Below are positions 44,152-55,647 of a stretch of DNA of 64,000 nt, piece by piece. Under the pieces are notes generated by a model. It was given only the letters and a program-made list of their open reading frames with translations, ran no database searches and was not told the origin of the DNA. The translations under genes were made by a program, and so were the position numbers. Origin of the DNA: Platerodrilus igneus. Taxonomy: Eukaryota > Arthropoda > Insecta > Coleoptera > Lycidae. Where the stretch lies: contig JARFIW010001176.1 of the NCBI GenBank assembly GCA_036346225.1, forward strand, positions 2,493,884-2,557,883, read 5' to 3'. Numbering within the stretch: position 1 is the stretch's first letter; the number at the start of each line of letters is the position of its first letter.

Positions 44152-45790
44152 TACCTCAACTTTATTTTTTAGAAGCTCATTATTCTTATCTTTAATACCA
44201 TTATATTTTTTTCCTATTTTCCCCGAAAAACGTTTTAGCTGCCCTGTAGCCCTGTCTGTCTTACCTACTCTCAAATCATCTTGTATCCCTTTACAATTCT
44301 CCTCCATCCATTTATTTCTAGCTTTTCTACACTCATGTACTATCTTATTTCTAATTTTATTATATTTTTGCTTACTTTCACTATCCAATTCTCTGAAAAG
44401 TTTAAGCTTTCTTCTATTCTCTATTAAATCTAATATCTCTTTTGTTACCTAGGGTTTTCTCGCTTCTACTTTTTCTTACCGACAGTCTATGCTGCTGTAT
44501 CATATACAGCTCTTTTTATTTCTTTCCATCTATTTTCTACGTTCCCTCCTATAGCTATTTCTTTGAATTTATTACCTAATACTTGTTTATATTTCTTTTT
44601 TACCTCACTATCATTAAGCTAACCTAGATCCCATCCCTCTTTTTTAGTCCTTCTCAGTTTTTTAATTTTAGGTTACACTTCATCTTAAGTAAGTTATGAT
44701 CGCTATCTATGTCAGCCTCTGGATAACTACGACAGTTTTTAACTTGGTTTCTAAATCTTTGTTTAACTAAAATATAATCTATTTGGTATCTAGCCCTATC
44801 ACCTGGCGCTTTCCAGGTATATCTTCTCCTAACATGTTGTTTGAATAGGGTGTTTACAGTTACAGTTACTATGTTCCTGCCAAAACTCAACTAATCTTTC
44901 TCCTCTATCATTTCGTCTGCCATACCCAAATTTTCCTACTATTTTTCCCTTTTTACCTTCTCCAACTGACGCATTAAAATCTCCTTTAACTATTAAATTT
45001 TCATCTCCCTTTACTTTTCTCGCTATACTATTTATATCCTCGTATACCTTTTCTACTTCCTCTTCCTCGTACTGAGTTGTTGACAAGTAAACCTGTACTA
45101 AAATAGTGTCTGTGGGTTTCGTACTCAATCTAACCATAATTATTCTACCGCTAAATTGTAAGTACTCTTTAACTTTACGTCCTAATCTTTCACCTAACAC
45201 AATTCCTACCCATGCGTGTCCATTAGTTGAAGAAGTTGTAATTATTCTATAATTATCTTTCCAAAAGTCATTACTATCTGGCTATCTCACCTCACTAATA
45301 CCTTTTCTCATTTCGACTAATAAATTCGTTATCCCATCTACTCTAAGTAATGACCATACATTCCAAATCACTATCACTAAATTGAACCGTTGTTTTAAAT
45401 TGTTACGATGACGAGCCCCAAGTACCATCTCCCGGAGATTCGAATGAGGTATTTTACCTCCGGACAAGAATTTTACTTGTGAGCTCTCCATCATACATAG
45501 TTCGTGTTTTAGGCCACGCATATTTAGGAAATATCGTGGTAGGTTCCCATATCGTTCCACGATGCAGTCTTTAAAGATTTTAGCAAAAAGCCGTATCTGT
45601 CACGGCCAACCACCAACAACCTTCTAAATTATTGAGGATCGCCCGAGACCAACCGACTCTCCTCCAATATCTTTTAGCCAGCAAGGCTGTTACTCCTTGC
45701 TGCGCATTTCAATCGCCTTTTACGAAAACAGGCTTACTATAGTAGTATTATTTGTCCCCTACTATAGAGACTGCCCCTACTATAGGGACC
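44152..45790 (-). mobile_element. LINE-1 copy D: 5' UTR, endonuclease and linker, 3'-truncated
   Basis: The minus strand starts near 45790 with two or three CTATAGTAGGGG units, then the shared 5' UTR and endonuclease. It stops abruptly in the linker after NNELLKNKVEV at about 44152. LINEs normally lose their 5' end, so loss of the 3' side implies a later deletion or rearrangement. Confidence 0.88.
44654..45560 (-). pseudogene. LINE-1 copy D endonuclease
   Basis: Three frames (45560-45282, 45200-44829, 44890-44654) cover the domain: NLVIVIWNVWSLLRVDGITN (GTWNVRS altered), VYLSTTQYEEEEVEKVYED, NLIVKGDFNASVGEGKKG, YQIDYILVKQRFRNQVKN and EADIDSDHNLLKMK with the catalytic histidine. Frame changes occur near 45282-45200 and 44880-44840. 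It is inactive. Confidence 0.88.
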
Positions 45791-47393
45791 ATTCAACATA
45801 AACAAACATTTATGCAGACACTATGTTAAAGCGATTTAGCTCTTTGAAATAAGTTTCAATGCTCCAAACTACAAGAAAAAAGAAAATTTTCATCAAAAGT
45901 GTCTAACTGGTTTTAAAAGGACAAGCATTTTGGAAAAAAGGCTTCTTACTACAACACTGACGGTGATCATGTATCTATTTCACAGCTGCTTTGCAGAACA
46001 TTTTCAAATAGCTAGTCAGGGGTAATAAAAATTTCAATATAGAGGATGATACAGGGCTACTCCTATTACTGACACGTTAAATGGATGAGTTTCCACACTT
46101 TTTTCAGTACCACCATCAATATGTTCTTTCCAGTTTCAAAGATTTTCCCACCTGACTTACTTACATTCACTACTTGCAATTGAACTACTATAATAAAAAC
46201 GCCTGTTAAAGGTAAATATTTAGTACAAAGCGTGATTTAGGAGATGGCGTAACATTGCTCAAATTTAGATACAATGACAGGCAATCCTATTAACTACACA
46301 TTAACAAAAGCTTACCTTTAAGTAGTAGTCGTGGTTTACGGTAGATCTATGCTGGCATCTAAATTGTTCAACGCGTTCTCGCCGGTGCGCGTGCTGGTTT
46401 GCTTCAAATCGCTGCAGTACAGATGGCTATTGAACCTACAGCTTTGGGGAGCAAGAGATATTAAGGTGTGAGATATTGGAAATGTAAACAATTCACTAGT
46501 AAACTTCACTGCGTTTTACACACGAAAGTTACATGATTACCGATAAAGTGCTTGCTAAAAGTACCTTCTTTCATGAACTGGTCGTTGTTCTCACCATTCG
46601 TCAAACGTTTTCATTGTTTGCGCGATAACCACACATTCCTTTGGAGATGAGAAAATACATATTTGTAGGATATGATCTTACAATACGCAGAACTGAAAAC
46701 AGCTATTTAATGCACAATAACCTAATTTATACATACAACAATAATTATGGGAACGCAGAACTTTCCTTTCTGAATTAAAAATCCCTATACTTAATATTAG
46801 AATGAAACTATGTACAGCCAAAATGGCGTAGCAATCGCATCAACACTTCAAAAAATAAAAAAGAAAAAGTTTCTTTACACGGGAAACGTATCAAATAATG
46901 TTTATAGGCGCCGCGTGGTTTTAAACAATGCGATTCTTGCGATACCAGGAAACTGAAATAAGTAACCACTTGATATTCATGCTACGTCATCTGAGCGCGC
47001 AAGAGCGTTGTTTTCCGCTACACCAACCGCACAAAATTAATCGGTAAGTGTGAGACTCAGCCACTTAAAACTAACACCTAAATTCACTATAAAACTACAT
47101 CCAATTTATTTATTATCATTGCATATTCATACACACAAATTTTCCTTAATATCTATCTTCAATGTATTCTTTTAAGTTACACAAATTACACATTGGCTTT
47201 TAACAAAATAAGGACAAACATACGATGCTCCAGTGAAAAACATTAAGTTAACAAATTAGCCACTACTACTGCATTAACTGTACATAATTTCTTAACTCTA
47301 TCCTACCAAATACAAAATTAAAAAAACAGATTAATTTTTTTTCTTTGTAACAAATCCTACCTTTGGTCATGAAAGCCAAAGGTTCAGAAATTA
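45791..47393. other. Non-coding stretch
   Basis: No gene, RNA or shared repeat is recognised. Confidence 0.45.
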
Positions 47394-47820
47394 AAATAGA
47401 TAATATCCAAAGAGAGAGGTATAGATAATTTATTAGCTTTAAAGCAACGGTAAGATAAAATAGCATCTCAAAGATAATTTTAGGGAAAAAGATAATTACC
47501 TAGCCATTTATGATTTAAAGTATTGTTTAAATAATATAAAAACTTAAAGGCAATTTTGACGAGAAAGATAAGTAACAAACCATTTGTGGTTTGAAATATT
47601 GATTAAGTAAAATAAAACCACTGAGGTATTTTAACGAAAAAGACAGCTAACTACCATCCTTGGTTCAATATATTAATTAGATAAAGTAAAATCTTTAAAA
47701 TATTTTAGAAGAGAAAGATAAACACAAAACATTTGTGATTTAACCTAACAACAAGATACGATAATGTCTTAAAAAATGTTAAAAAAAAGATAACCTAACA
47801 TTTAATTTTGGTTCAGAGGC
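47394..47820 (+). repeat. Tandem array of a diverged 76-bp unit, five to six copies
   Basis: Units start near 47394, 47470, 47546, 47622, 47697 and 47772, each with an AAAGATAA-like word and an ACCATTTGTGGTTTGAAATA-like block. The period is steady at 75-76 bp although the copies differ at many positions. It has no coding capacity. Confidence 0.75.
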
Positions 47821-48119
47821 CTTACCCTTGGCAGGGTACAACGCTCCTTTCACAAATGTAACTAATAGAAAGAGAACTCCCAAGGAAATAGGATGATCCG
47901 TAGGATTATAAAAAGAGAATTTACGCATGCCATCTAACGCAGAAGTTCCACGAAGGGGTATCATTCATAAGAATAGCACGAGGGACCAGGTAGAAATGGG
48001 AATGCAGTTCTTGCATTCCTGCGTCGATTAAAAGAGAATTCGCTCCCAAGCCAAATCGATACTAAATTAACTATCGACGGCTTTACGCAGATCCAGCGGA
48101 AGACTGTGGCGATACACAG

Positions 48120-48415
48120 CTGGAATCTACCATAGTCACTGCCAATGCCCCCACATGCGATTTTCCAATGCGAGTTCTTTTTACCTGAGAAATTTTGAAT
48201 TTCGCCGAACCCTTGCTGTTTCAAGCAAGGTAGGGATCTTTAACGTGCGTGACAACACTCACACACGGGACCTCTATTTTACCTCTCATCCGAACGAGGG
48301 TGTATTTTTATGAAAAATGCTCGCCTAACATTTTTCAAGCGGACCGTGTTAGGATTCGAACCCCAGACCTTAGGCGTAGTAGTCACGTGCATACCAACTA
48401 CGCCACGGAGGCGCC
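48120..48415 (-). mobile_element. tRNA-derived SINE, copy 3
   Basis: On the minus strand it starts GGCGCCTCCGTGGCGTAGTT (A-box region), and has GGGGTTCGAATCC (complement near 48352-48365) as the B box, then GCTTGAAAAATGTTAGGCG, CACGTTAAAGATCCC (about 48232-48246) and CAAGGGTTCGGCGAA. The head is the most tRNA-like of the three copies. It is a retroposed element rather than a tRNA gene because the body follows the head in all copies. Confidence 0.87.
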
Positions 48416-48419
48416 TTCA

Positions 48420-49195
48420 CTGCCCAATATCGTGAGATAACAACCTTTTCCGACTTAGAAAGTAAAAGAAAACAGAAAATATAGAAAAAAATACATGAGA
48501 AAGATGGAATATTTAGAGTTTCATAGCAACGAGGTAAAAGAGAGAAAAAGAATAGCTCAAAAGCGATAGAAAAGAACGGTGGATAACGAAGCATACCCGA
48601 CCAACCAAGTGCAGTCACTAACCCGAAGTGGATGAGCATCACTCTTATGTGATGGTCGTTGGACTCAGGACAAAAACGGGTCTAACTAAATAAAAAATAA
48701 GATTGAAAAACGAAGATAGAAAAATAACAACAAGTAGGCTTTCTAACATAAGCATCTCAGGGAAAGGGTAGAGTGTAGAGAATGTCATTATTAAAACAGA
48801 TTAGTCTGAAGGACGACCTGCAACGTTTGTGATAACATACGCCTTATACCAATACGTAGATAATCAAAAATTAAATAGGCTCCAAATGAAGCCTAGGCAA
48901 GTCATTTTCCTACCGAGAGCATCCACTGTGATGAGAGAAACTCAGATAGAAGTAATACGACTAACTTAGTACCGCAAGCATACTAAAACAATTTTACGAT
49001 AGACAGTCAATTGAAGATAGAAGTAGAAAATTTTCTAATGCACCAAAAACCATAAGGAATAACGTTGAAAACAACAAAGGCCACAGTCCCTCACCAACAC
49101 GTTTAGAAAAAACAAAAAATTTATTAACGTCTCTATAGTATGAAAGTGTTGATAACGGAAATTGTAACAAGTGATTGAAATACTTGTAAAAGAAA
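48420..49195. other. Non-coding stretch, A-rich
   Basis: Purine-rich sequence with no supported frame or repeat. Confidence 0.4.
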
Positions 49196-49196
49196 A

Positions 49197-49725
49197 CATC
49201 ATCATTAGGTTTTTAGTCATGGAACTGGTTGGACGCGTACCTCTATTGTTTCTTATTCTGAGCTAATCCATACACTTTATAGAAATTCCCACAGCCTACA
49301 TCATTCACTATCTGTGCGCAATAGTCTAATGTAGGTTTACTTCTCTTTTTTCTTCCTCTGCTTCTAGTATGTTTCGCACTATTCCCTCATGCCTTAGAAC
49401 GTGTCCTATCATCGCATCTCTCATATTTTTTACTGTTTTCCACATACCTCTTTCTTCCTATACCATTTCTAGTATCCCTTTATTTTTAATTTCGTCGGTC
49501 CATGATAATTATTTTCATCATACGTCTGTAGCATCACATTTCAAAAGCTTCTATTTTATTCCTGTCCGCTTTGCTTCTCCTACTGTCCAAGTTTCACAGC
49601 CGTATAGTGCTGTGCCCGCACATTTGCTTTCAGTAATCTTTTCCTTGTTTCTATGTTTGTTGTGTTTGAACATAGTAGTTCTTTTTTCTTGTTAAATGCA
49701 GCATGAGCTTGTGTTAGGCTTTGTT
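49197..49725 (-). mobile_element. LINE-2 fragment, 3' end with ATG tail
   Basis: On plus it starts CATCATCATTAGG, the complement of the ATG tail. Upstream on the minus strand come GTCCAACCAG and a decayed RT C-terminal arm: a WTD-type motif near 49500 and LLCSNTTNIETRK-like residues at about 49630-49685. It is 5'-truncated. Confidence 0.7.
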
Positions 49726-49750
49726 TGATAATGCGGAGAATTAGGCCACG

Positions 49751-50032
49751 TTGCGTAGTCTACATGTAAGCCACCGCTCGCAAAGGCAGTGGCGCTCTAC
49801 TCGAGGCGCGTCACGACGTTTAGTCCCCGAAGTGTTCGACGATGCTTCGTTTGAAGAATGTTATCAACCGCAGCATCGATTATTTCTAGTGAAGGTAATG
49901 AATACATTAAGAAAGCCGAAATTCAATTTCGTGCAATTATACCTTAGGAAGCGCAAAGGGTCAACTGGTAATTTTTATAGAACGTTCTGCAAAGATAAAA
50001 CAGATGAGTTTGTCACAGACCTTGTCTCGTGA
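49751..50032 (+). CDS. Unrecognised 93-residue ORF
   Basis: The frame encodes a basic protein with RLFLVKVMNTLRKPKFNFVQ and STGNFYRTFCKDKTDEFVTD. I do not recognise it. GTGAAGGTAATG at about 49890 could be a donor splice site. It precedes a stretch with TATA and CCAAT-type elements (50147-50190), so it might be the end of a retroelement polyprotein followed by an LTR, or an exon. Confidence 0.25.
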   Translation: MRSLHVSHRSQRQWRSTRGASRRLVPEVFDDASFEECYQPQHRLFLVKVMNTLRKPKFNFVQLYLRKRKGSTGNFYRTFCKDKTDEFVTDLVS

Positions 50033-50146
50033 CAATGTACATCTTTATAAGAAGGGCGCGCGGTCACAACACCTGCATATATACCTTACCACAGCTCGCC
50101 CCTTTTACAATAACCACAACCCCCAATACAAAAATCGCGCACGCTG

Positions 50147-50218
50147 ATTGGCTGCAGGTCGCCTCACCATCCTCAAGAATAAGTATAAAACAAGCTGCAT
50201 TTCGACCAGACCGTCACT
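50147..50218 (+). promoter_or_regulatory. Candidate RNA polymerase II promoter
   Basis: An inverted CCAAT box (ATTGG, 50147-50151), TATAAAA (50184-50190) and a TCACT initiator-like word 24-28 bases further (50214-50218) are spaced as in arthropod promoters, including LTR promoters. Confidence 0.45.
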
Positions 50219-50250
50219 GGACTCAATAGTCTATTTCTTCCTCTAGCTTA

Positions 50251-50765
50251 GTGGAAAACATGCAAGACCTTAGCGCTTCTCCTAGCCTGAGAAACCACTG
50301 GAAGACCATGGCGTTTCCTCTAGCCAGGAGCATCGTCGAAGAAGCCCTTGGCTCTGCTCTGAGCCCGAGGCAGCTAGACGATACCGACGCTTTAGCGCTT
50401 TTCCTAACCCAAAGGCGTCCGACACCGACGCTACAGCGCTGCATGGGCGGCGCCGCGGCAGAGAAGAATAGACGACGACGTCAACGATGCTGAGAGCAGC
50501 ACCTGCGGCGACAGCAAGGAGGGAACGAACAACGACGACAGCGATTACGAGACCGACACCTACCCCGCCAGTTCATACAGTAACCGCCTTCACCACGACC
50601 AGTGCCACCGCTACTGCCACTACCCGTGGAGTGGCAAGCCGTCCCTTTGGACATCGACAGGATCCCGTACAACGGCGTAGAACCAACACTCGTCCACCCG
50701 GACGACCCCAGGAGATTCGCTGTGAGGAAGGCGTACCGAGACGTCGCGGACCGACGCAGAACAAA
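50251..50765 (+). pseudogene. Unrecognised GC-rich coding-like segment
   Basis: Three successive frames look protein-like. The first (from 50251) reads NHWKTMAFPLARSIVEEALG and LDDTDALALFLTQRRPTPT. The second (about 50462-50640) is acidic, with DDDVNDAES and NNDDSDYETDTYP. The third (to a TAG near 50778) has VEWQAVPLDIDRIPYNGVEP and DDPRRFAVRKAYRDVADRRR. GC content is clearly above the surroundings, and an AATAAA follows at 50868-50873. It could be a host gene or retrocopy broken by two frameshifts, a spliced gene with unseen introns, or the R-U5 part of an LTR. No family is recognised. Confidence 0.35.
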
Positions 50766-50867
50766 CAATACCTTATAGACTTTTGTATATATTTCACCTT
50801 TGTATATGTTATTTCTTAGATTGTAATTATTGTATATTTATATGTTCTAATGCACCCAAAACTGACG

Positions 50868-50873
50868 AATAAA
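50868..50873 (+). terminator. Poly(A) signal AATAAA
   Basis: It lies about 90 bases after the last coding-like frame and about 650 bases after the candidate TATA box. Confidence 0.4.
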
Positions 50874-50877
50874 AATA

Positions 50878-51168
50878 TCATCTAATTGTTTTACTAGAAA
50901 TTGTTGCACAATATCTAGTCGCGGAAAACCCAACCGGATAAAAAAGGGTTAATAAAGGAATCACATCTATATGGTCCCAAAAAGGGTGCGTAGTGGGATA
51001 ACAGTGATACAATCGGCAGAAAATCGACCGCAAAGGGGTATAATCGTTGTTAACGGCAAACGTGCGAGGATATTGTTCGCGGTTATATCCCAAGAGCACT
51101 TTGTAACTGCGGAAATCAAAAGCAAAGGTGGATCCGCATCCTCCTAAATCATAAGGATCTAATTCCAT
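50878..51168 (-). CDS. Unrecognised 96-residue ORF next to an LTR
   Basis: It begins MELDPYDLGGCGSTFAFDF and contains YPRTFAVNNDYTPLR and FWDHIDVIPLLTLFYPVG. It lies just downstream, on the same strand, of an LTR plus primer binding site (51251-53153), so it may be the start of that element's Gag or leader region. I do not recognise the family. Confidence 0.25.
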   Translation of the reverse strand: MELDPYDLGGCGSTFAFDFRSYKVLLGYNREQYPRTFAVNNDYTPLRSIFCRLYHCYPTTHPFWDHIDVIPLLTLFYPVGFSATRYCATISSKTIR

Positions 51169-51250
51169 CAGTGGACTTCCGACGAGAGAACCCCAAGACG
51201 GGGGCGCTGTTACATAAGCTTGAGTATATTGTTACGTTTTTTCGTGGCAA

Positions 51251-51265
51251 CCACGTTGGGCGCCA
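51251..51265 (-). other. Primer binding site, lysine-tRNA type
   Basis: The minus strand reads TGGCGCCCAACGTGG directly after the LTR, the complement of the 3' end of insect lysine tRNA as used by gypsy. It fixes the orientation of the LTR element as minus. Confidence 0.7.
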
Positions 51266-51271
51266 AATTTA

Positions 51272-53153
51272 TGCTACGTAACACAAAGAAAGTCAAAGAA
51301 ATTACCGGGCTCAATCGGAGAGTAGGGGTGTAGAAAGCAGACTGACCTATGATGTTTGCGGCGGTAAGGAGTTAGTAACAGTACCTGCAATAAAAGAAAT
51401 TAGAATAGCAAACCTGCAATAAAAAAAGATTAGTCCTGCAAACCTGAAATAAAGAAAAAGCATAGCAGCCATGCATAGTCTAAGTTATTCAGTACTTGGT
51501 AGAATGTAAAAAAACTGTTTAGATAATCTATATAATATAACAACGGTAAAAGCAATACAGACAAATGTTTAGTACAAAGTGAGGTAATATTGGGGAGTAG
51601 CAGAAACGTTTCCTCACACACCAATTAAACATAAATCAGACAAAATGTTGACAAAAGATAAATAGATAAGACACAATTGGTATGAGTAATTCAGTAGTAT
51701 TGATTTTTCTTTCTTTCTTTTTTTCTTTCTATGTTTTAAAATAGCATGCAAGTCTATTGTAAAAGCAAAGATATGGTAAAGCAACGGATAGATATTTAAA
51801 GTAGTAACCAGTAGGAAATAGTTCAACTTACAAAAGTCCTTCAGCAACGCTTCCTTGCAACTGAAGTGTGGGATTCAACGATGTCCTGCACTAACGAAGC
51901 ACTTCACCCTTGACTGTGAGGGTGTTGATGGAACTTATCACACGTTACACTAATCACACCTACGTATTTCACTGGTGTTAGCAGTAGACATTATCACGCG
52001 TCGGAACTATGTAGCCTTGATAAATTCTATTTCCTAAGACAATAATTTCGAAATATTCTGTAGCACTAGTTTAATTTCAACTGGGACCAGATGTATATTA
52101 TTTTCATAAACATCCCAATAAGCAGGAGAAACTTCAACCAATACCTTTGTAAGCCGGTAATCTGTTATATTTCGCAAATAACGAAATTGGCGCAAGCACT
52201 GGTCTATTTTAGATTCTTGGTTGTTAGAAAATTCAGACTACAGTATCACTGTATTTAAATAATCCAAAGTATGCGCTACTCTGAGAAGGAAAGGACCGCG
52301 AAACTAAATCGCACACACCGTTTAAATATCAAAAGACAAAACAACTAAAAAGAACCATTACTGGTCAAGCACGCGTATCACTAAAACAAGTCCGTCAAAT
52401 GTTCCTAAAACATTTATCTCACAAGAAAAACGACTAAAGACAATTAGTAAGGCACGCGTAAACAAATAAAACCGTCCGTCTAATGTTCCGTAAAGCACAC
52501 GTGTCTCGAGTTTAACAAGCTCTACTACTTTTATTTTAACAGAAAATCAACTAAAAACACGGCCTGCTTGTTTATGAACAATACCAGAATTGATACCGCA
52601 GTAATTCTCACTATTCTCAAAGCAGAAAGAAGCAGTATTTTTAACGTATTTAATGTATTGGAACACAGAACAGAACTCGTACTACTACAGTTAATATATC
52701 ACTTTCTTTCACAGCAACAAGGAAAACGTATTTTTAAAGTCATTAATGTATAGGAACAAAGAACCAAACGACAACTGCCCGTCTGTAGATATCAAATCGT
52801 TGTTATTACAACCGCTTATCGCCTATCAACTCGACTCGTATATCCACATCAGGAACTAAATTTATACGACGGCCAGACAAGAACGATGCAATCTATAATC
52901 AATTACAAACTGTTTAACCTTTACTCCTTGGAATTTATTTATTAATGAGAAATTCATCTTCAAATTATCTACTTTTAAAGTAATACACACGAGTTAAATT
53001 GCATACAATTCTGAAAACTATGCGGAAGTATTTACTTTATACAAACAGCGATCCACTCATTATAAATAAAATATAGAAATAGTAATTGCAGAAAGGTATT
53101 TACTAGTTGAGAAAAAGCGTAAAATGTTAAACTTAATAAAAATGCACGTTACA
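51272..53153 (-). repeat. Large LTR (5' LTR of a truncated element)
   Basis: About 1.88 kb, from TGCTACG (51272) to CGTTACA (53153), related along much of its length to the solo LTR at 61793-63501: shared ACCGGGCTCAATCGGAGA, GGGGAGTAGCAGAAACGTTT and TTGACTGTGAGGGTGT. The 3' LTR and coding region are missing, replaced at about 50878 by other sequence. The 53153 end is tentative. Confidence 0.65.
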
Positions 53154-54085
53154 ATATGTTAGGAAAAATCGGCAAGCACAAGAAAATAATAATTGGAGTC
53201 GACTTCTGACCGAAAATTCTAATATGGGGCAGCTCCGTTGAAGACAAACGAGGGTGGTAAATCGCTGACTTCCTACCGAATGGTACTTAAGAATTGTAAA
53301 TAACAACGAACTTCTTAAATTCGAACGGCATGGGGAAGAACTTATTAGATGTCACGGCGCCTTCGTACGACATTGAGATACGATTTATGATTGTAAGGTT
53401 AACTTTGCTAAAGTAAAAGTAGTCGATCATAGTTTGTTAACGAGGAAGATCAACGCGAGTTAAGGTTCGTGGCTTCGAGCGGTCCTTTTTAAAAAGACTT
53501 CTTTGGTCCTTAACAGATTTATTTGATTTTACAGATGTGAACAATAACAATTTGAATTAATTTATTCTAAGTCGAATTACATTAATTAATTTGTACAGTG
53601 AGTTATCAGTGAACTGCAAGGTTAAAGCTGAACGTCTGATGAACTGACTAGGAGTGGAGCTCCTGGTCCTTATATAACTTTCTCCCCCTCACATTCCTGT
53701 GGGAACCTGCGGACGTAATGTCCGCTTACACTTTACAATACTTAGTTGCTATCTTAAAAGCTATTCATAAATTACAATGTTGCAGGCTTATTCTGCGTAA
53801 TCACGGTACGTGACATCCGTCGACCGTCTGTGACCTGACATTTGCAGTATCACTTATCCTTGTGCTACTTTGTAGCGTTTCCACTCGTGGGAACTGAAAT
53901 CATCATAATATAATGTAATAAAATGTTGCAACGACATTGTTGCACTGTCTTAACATTTCCTAATGTTTCCTAATATTTCCTAATACAGATATTAGTTTTA
54001 TATATATATAATAGATGGGGGTTCCTATAACTCGCGCAGCACCAGAGAATGAAGACCCAATGACCATCACGCGTTTGTGTAATAT
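53154..54085. other. Non-coding stretch with a possible minus-strand promoter
   Basis: No gene is recognised. On the minus strand TTATATAAGG (53668-53677) is followed after roughly 25 bases by TCAGTT (53642-53647), a TATA plus initiator spacing. It may belong to another LTR. Confidence 0.35.
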
Positions 54086-54765
54086 AAAAAGCCAACTGAA
54101 AGTTGTTCGAAGAGAAATTCGAAGAACACATCCATGTATTGGGAAATAACATGTCGGTTGCCGGAGATCCTAGAAGTAGAGGCACTGGTACAAAAACTAA
54201 ACGACGCGGCGACGGCAATCTGTGTGCACACTATGCCACTATAAAAAAAAGAGTTCGCTTCCTGGTGAACACGCCAACTGAGTGACAAACATGCGGAAAC
54301 GCGAAATTTGAAGTGGCGGTCTCAACATGCAGTAAGAAACTTACGCAAATAGAGAAGTGAGTAAAACAAAAGCAATCGCAAATATAAAAGGCTAATTGAA
54401 GAAACAAGGTTAGCTAAAGAAAATGATTACTGCTCAAGTAATTCCAAAAAAAATGTATGGGCAACAACGTATCGAGCAATAAGAGGCAAAAACAAAAAGA
54501 TGCGTTCCGAAATGTAAAAACAGAAGACGAAGAATACACGGACGGATTCCACATTAACGCCAAATATTTGTTAGAAAAATTTTTTCTCGCGGACAACCAA
54601 AACGAAGATATGTAGTTGCAGGACCTCTTAAGACAAACAATGATAGCAGCGAGACGCAATACAGAAATTTGCACCGCAGACCAAATCTTCCGGACTATCA
54701 GAAGAATAAACCCGAAAAGAAGTCAGGAGTCAGAATGAAATCACATCAGACGCTGAAACGCATAT
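54086..54765 (+). pseudogene. R1/Jockey-type LINE linker fragment
   Basis: Decayed frames resemble the segment between endonuclease and RT of R1-like LINEs. The order is LVQKLNDAATAICV (about 54190-54230), LIEETRLAKENDY (about 54390), a WATTYRAIRGKNKKMRSEM run (about 54450-54520), DEEYTDGFHINAKYLLEKFF (54530-54590) and RTIRRINPKRS-like residues near 54700. Frames switch several times. RT motifs are not reached. The clade is inferred from this order of words. Confidence 0.55.
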
Positions 54766-55054
54766 CAGACAGCGCCACAAACACTCGTAAAAATTTTCAA
54801 TTTAAGTTTAAAAGTTGAAGTATTACCGATATGTTCGAAAAAGCAAAATGTAAAGTTTGCAACATGCCTTTTTGCCTATATTTCAGCATGTTACATTGTG
54901 CTTGGCACTATTAGCATATAAATGCTTATATCTACATTTAAATATAAAATTACTCTCTTTATTATATAATATATTTTCTATAAGAATTTACCTCGCACAA
55001 TCCTGGATTATTAGTTTTAATCCACAAGTTACTAATTTGTTAAATAAGTATAAA

Positions 55055-55232
55055 TAATTATATTTATATGAAATTTTCCTATTGGTTATTTCTGAAGTGT
55101 TTATTCCAAAAGCACAACTGTGGTGGTTCTAATTCTGTATTATAATTATATCTATATGAAATTTTCCTATTGGTCATTTCTGAAGTGTTTATTTCAAAAG
55201 CACAACTAGTGTCGTTCTAAATTCTGTATTAA
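55055..55232 (+). repeat. Tandem duplication of an 88-bp unit
   Basis: Copies at 55055-55142 and 55143-55232 share ATATGAAATTTTCCTATTGG and TTTCTGAAGTGTTTATT, differing at a few positions. Confidence 0.85.
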
Positions 55233-55454
55233 TGAGAATAATCGCTAGAGATCGTTCATCCCGAAGATGGCCGAAAATAATTTATTTGAAGTGTCAAATT
55301 TTCATTTCTATTTTGATATCTGATTGCTTATCTGGCACTGCTGGCATTTTTTGATTTGAACTTCTACCTTGCCTCATGTGCTTACCTGATGTTTAGTATA
55401 AAAGATAAAGAAGTTCTTTATTCGTTTAACCCATCAAATGATTGTACAGATGGG

Positions 55455-55544
55455 TGCTCCGGTTATCTATGCTCCGGTTATCTATGCTTCAGTTAACTAT
55501 GTTACGACTACCTGTGTTTTGGTTACCGATGTTACGGCGACGTG
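55455..55544 (+). repeat. Six tandem copies of a 15-bp unit
   Basis: TGCTCCGGTTATCTA occurs twice exactly, followed by four progressively diverged copies. The unit is five codons long and would read as an APVIY pentapeptide, but the open frame is short. Confidence 0.85.
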
Positions 55545-55647
55545 TTCTCTCATTTAGATTTCTACATGAAAAAGTTGATCGTGATCGAGATGGCATGAAG
55601 GTACACCAGCAATAGATTAAACTGTCAGACTGGAATACAATATTTCA

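Noticed and set aside
48340..48415. A tRNA gene
   Set aside because: The A and B boxes are followed by the same non-tRNA body in three places, so it is a SINE head.
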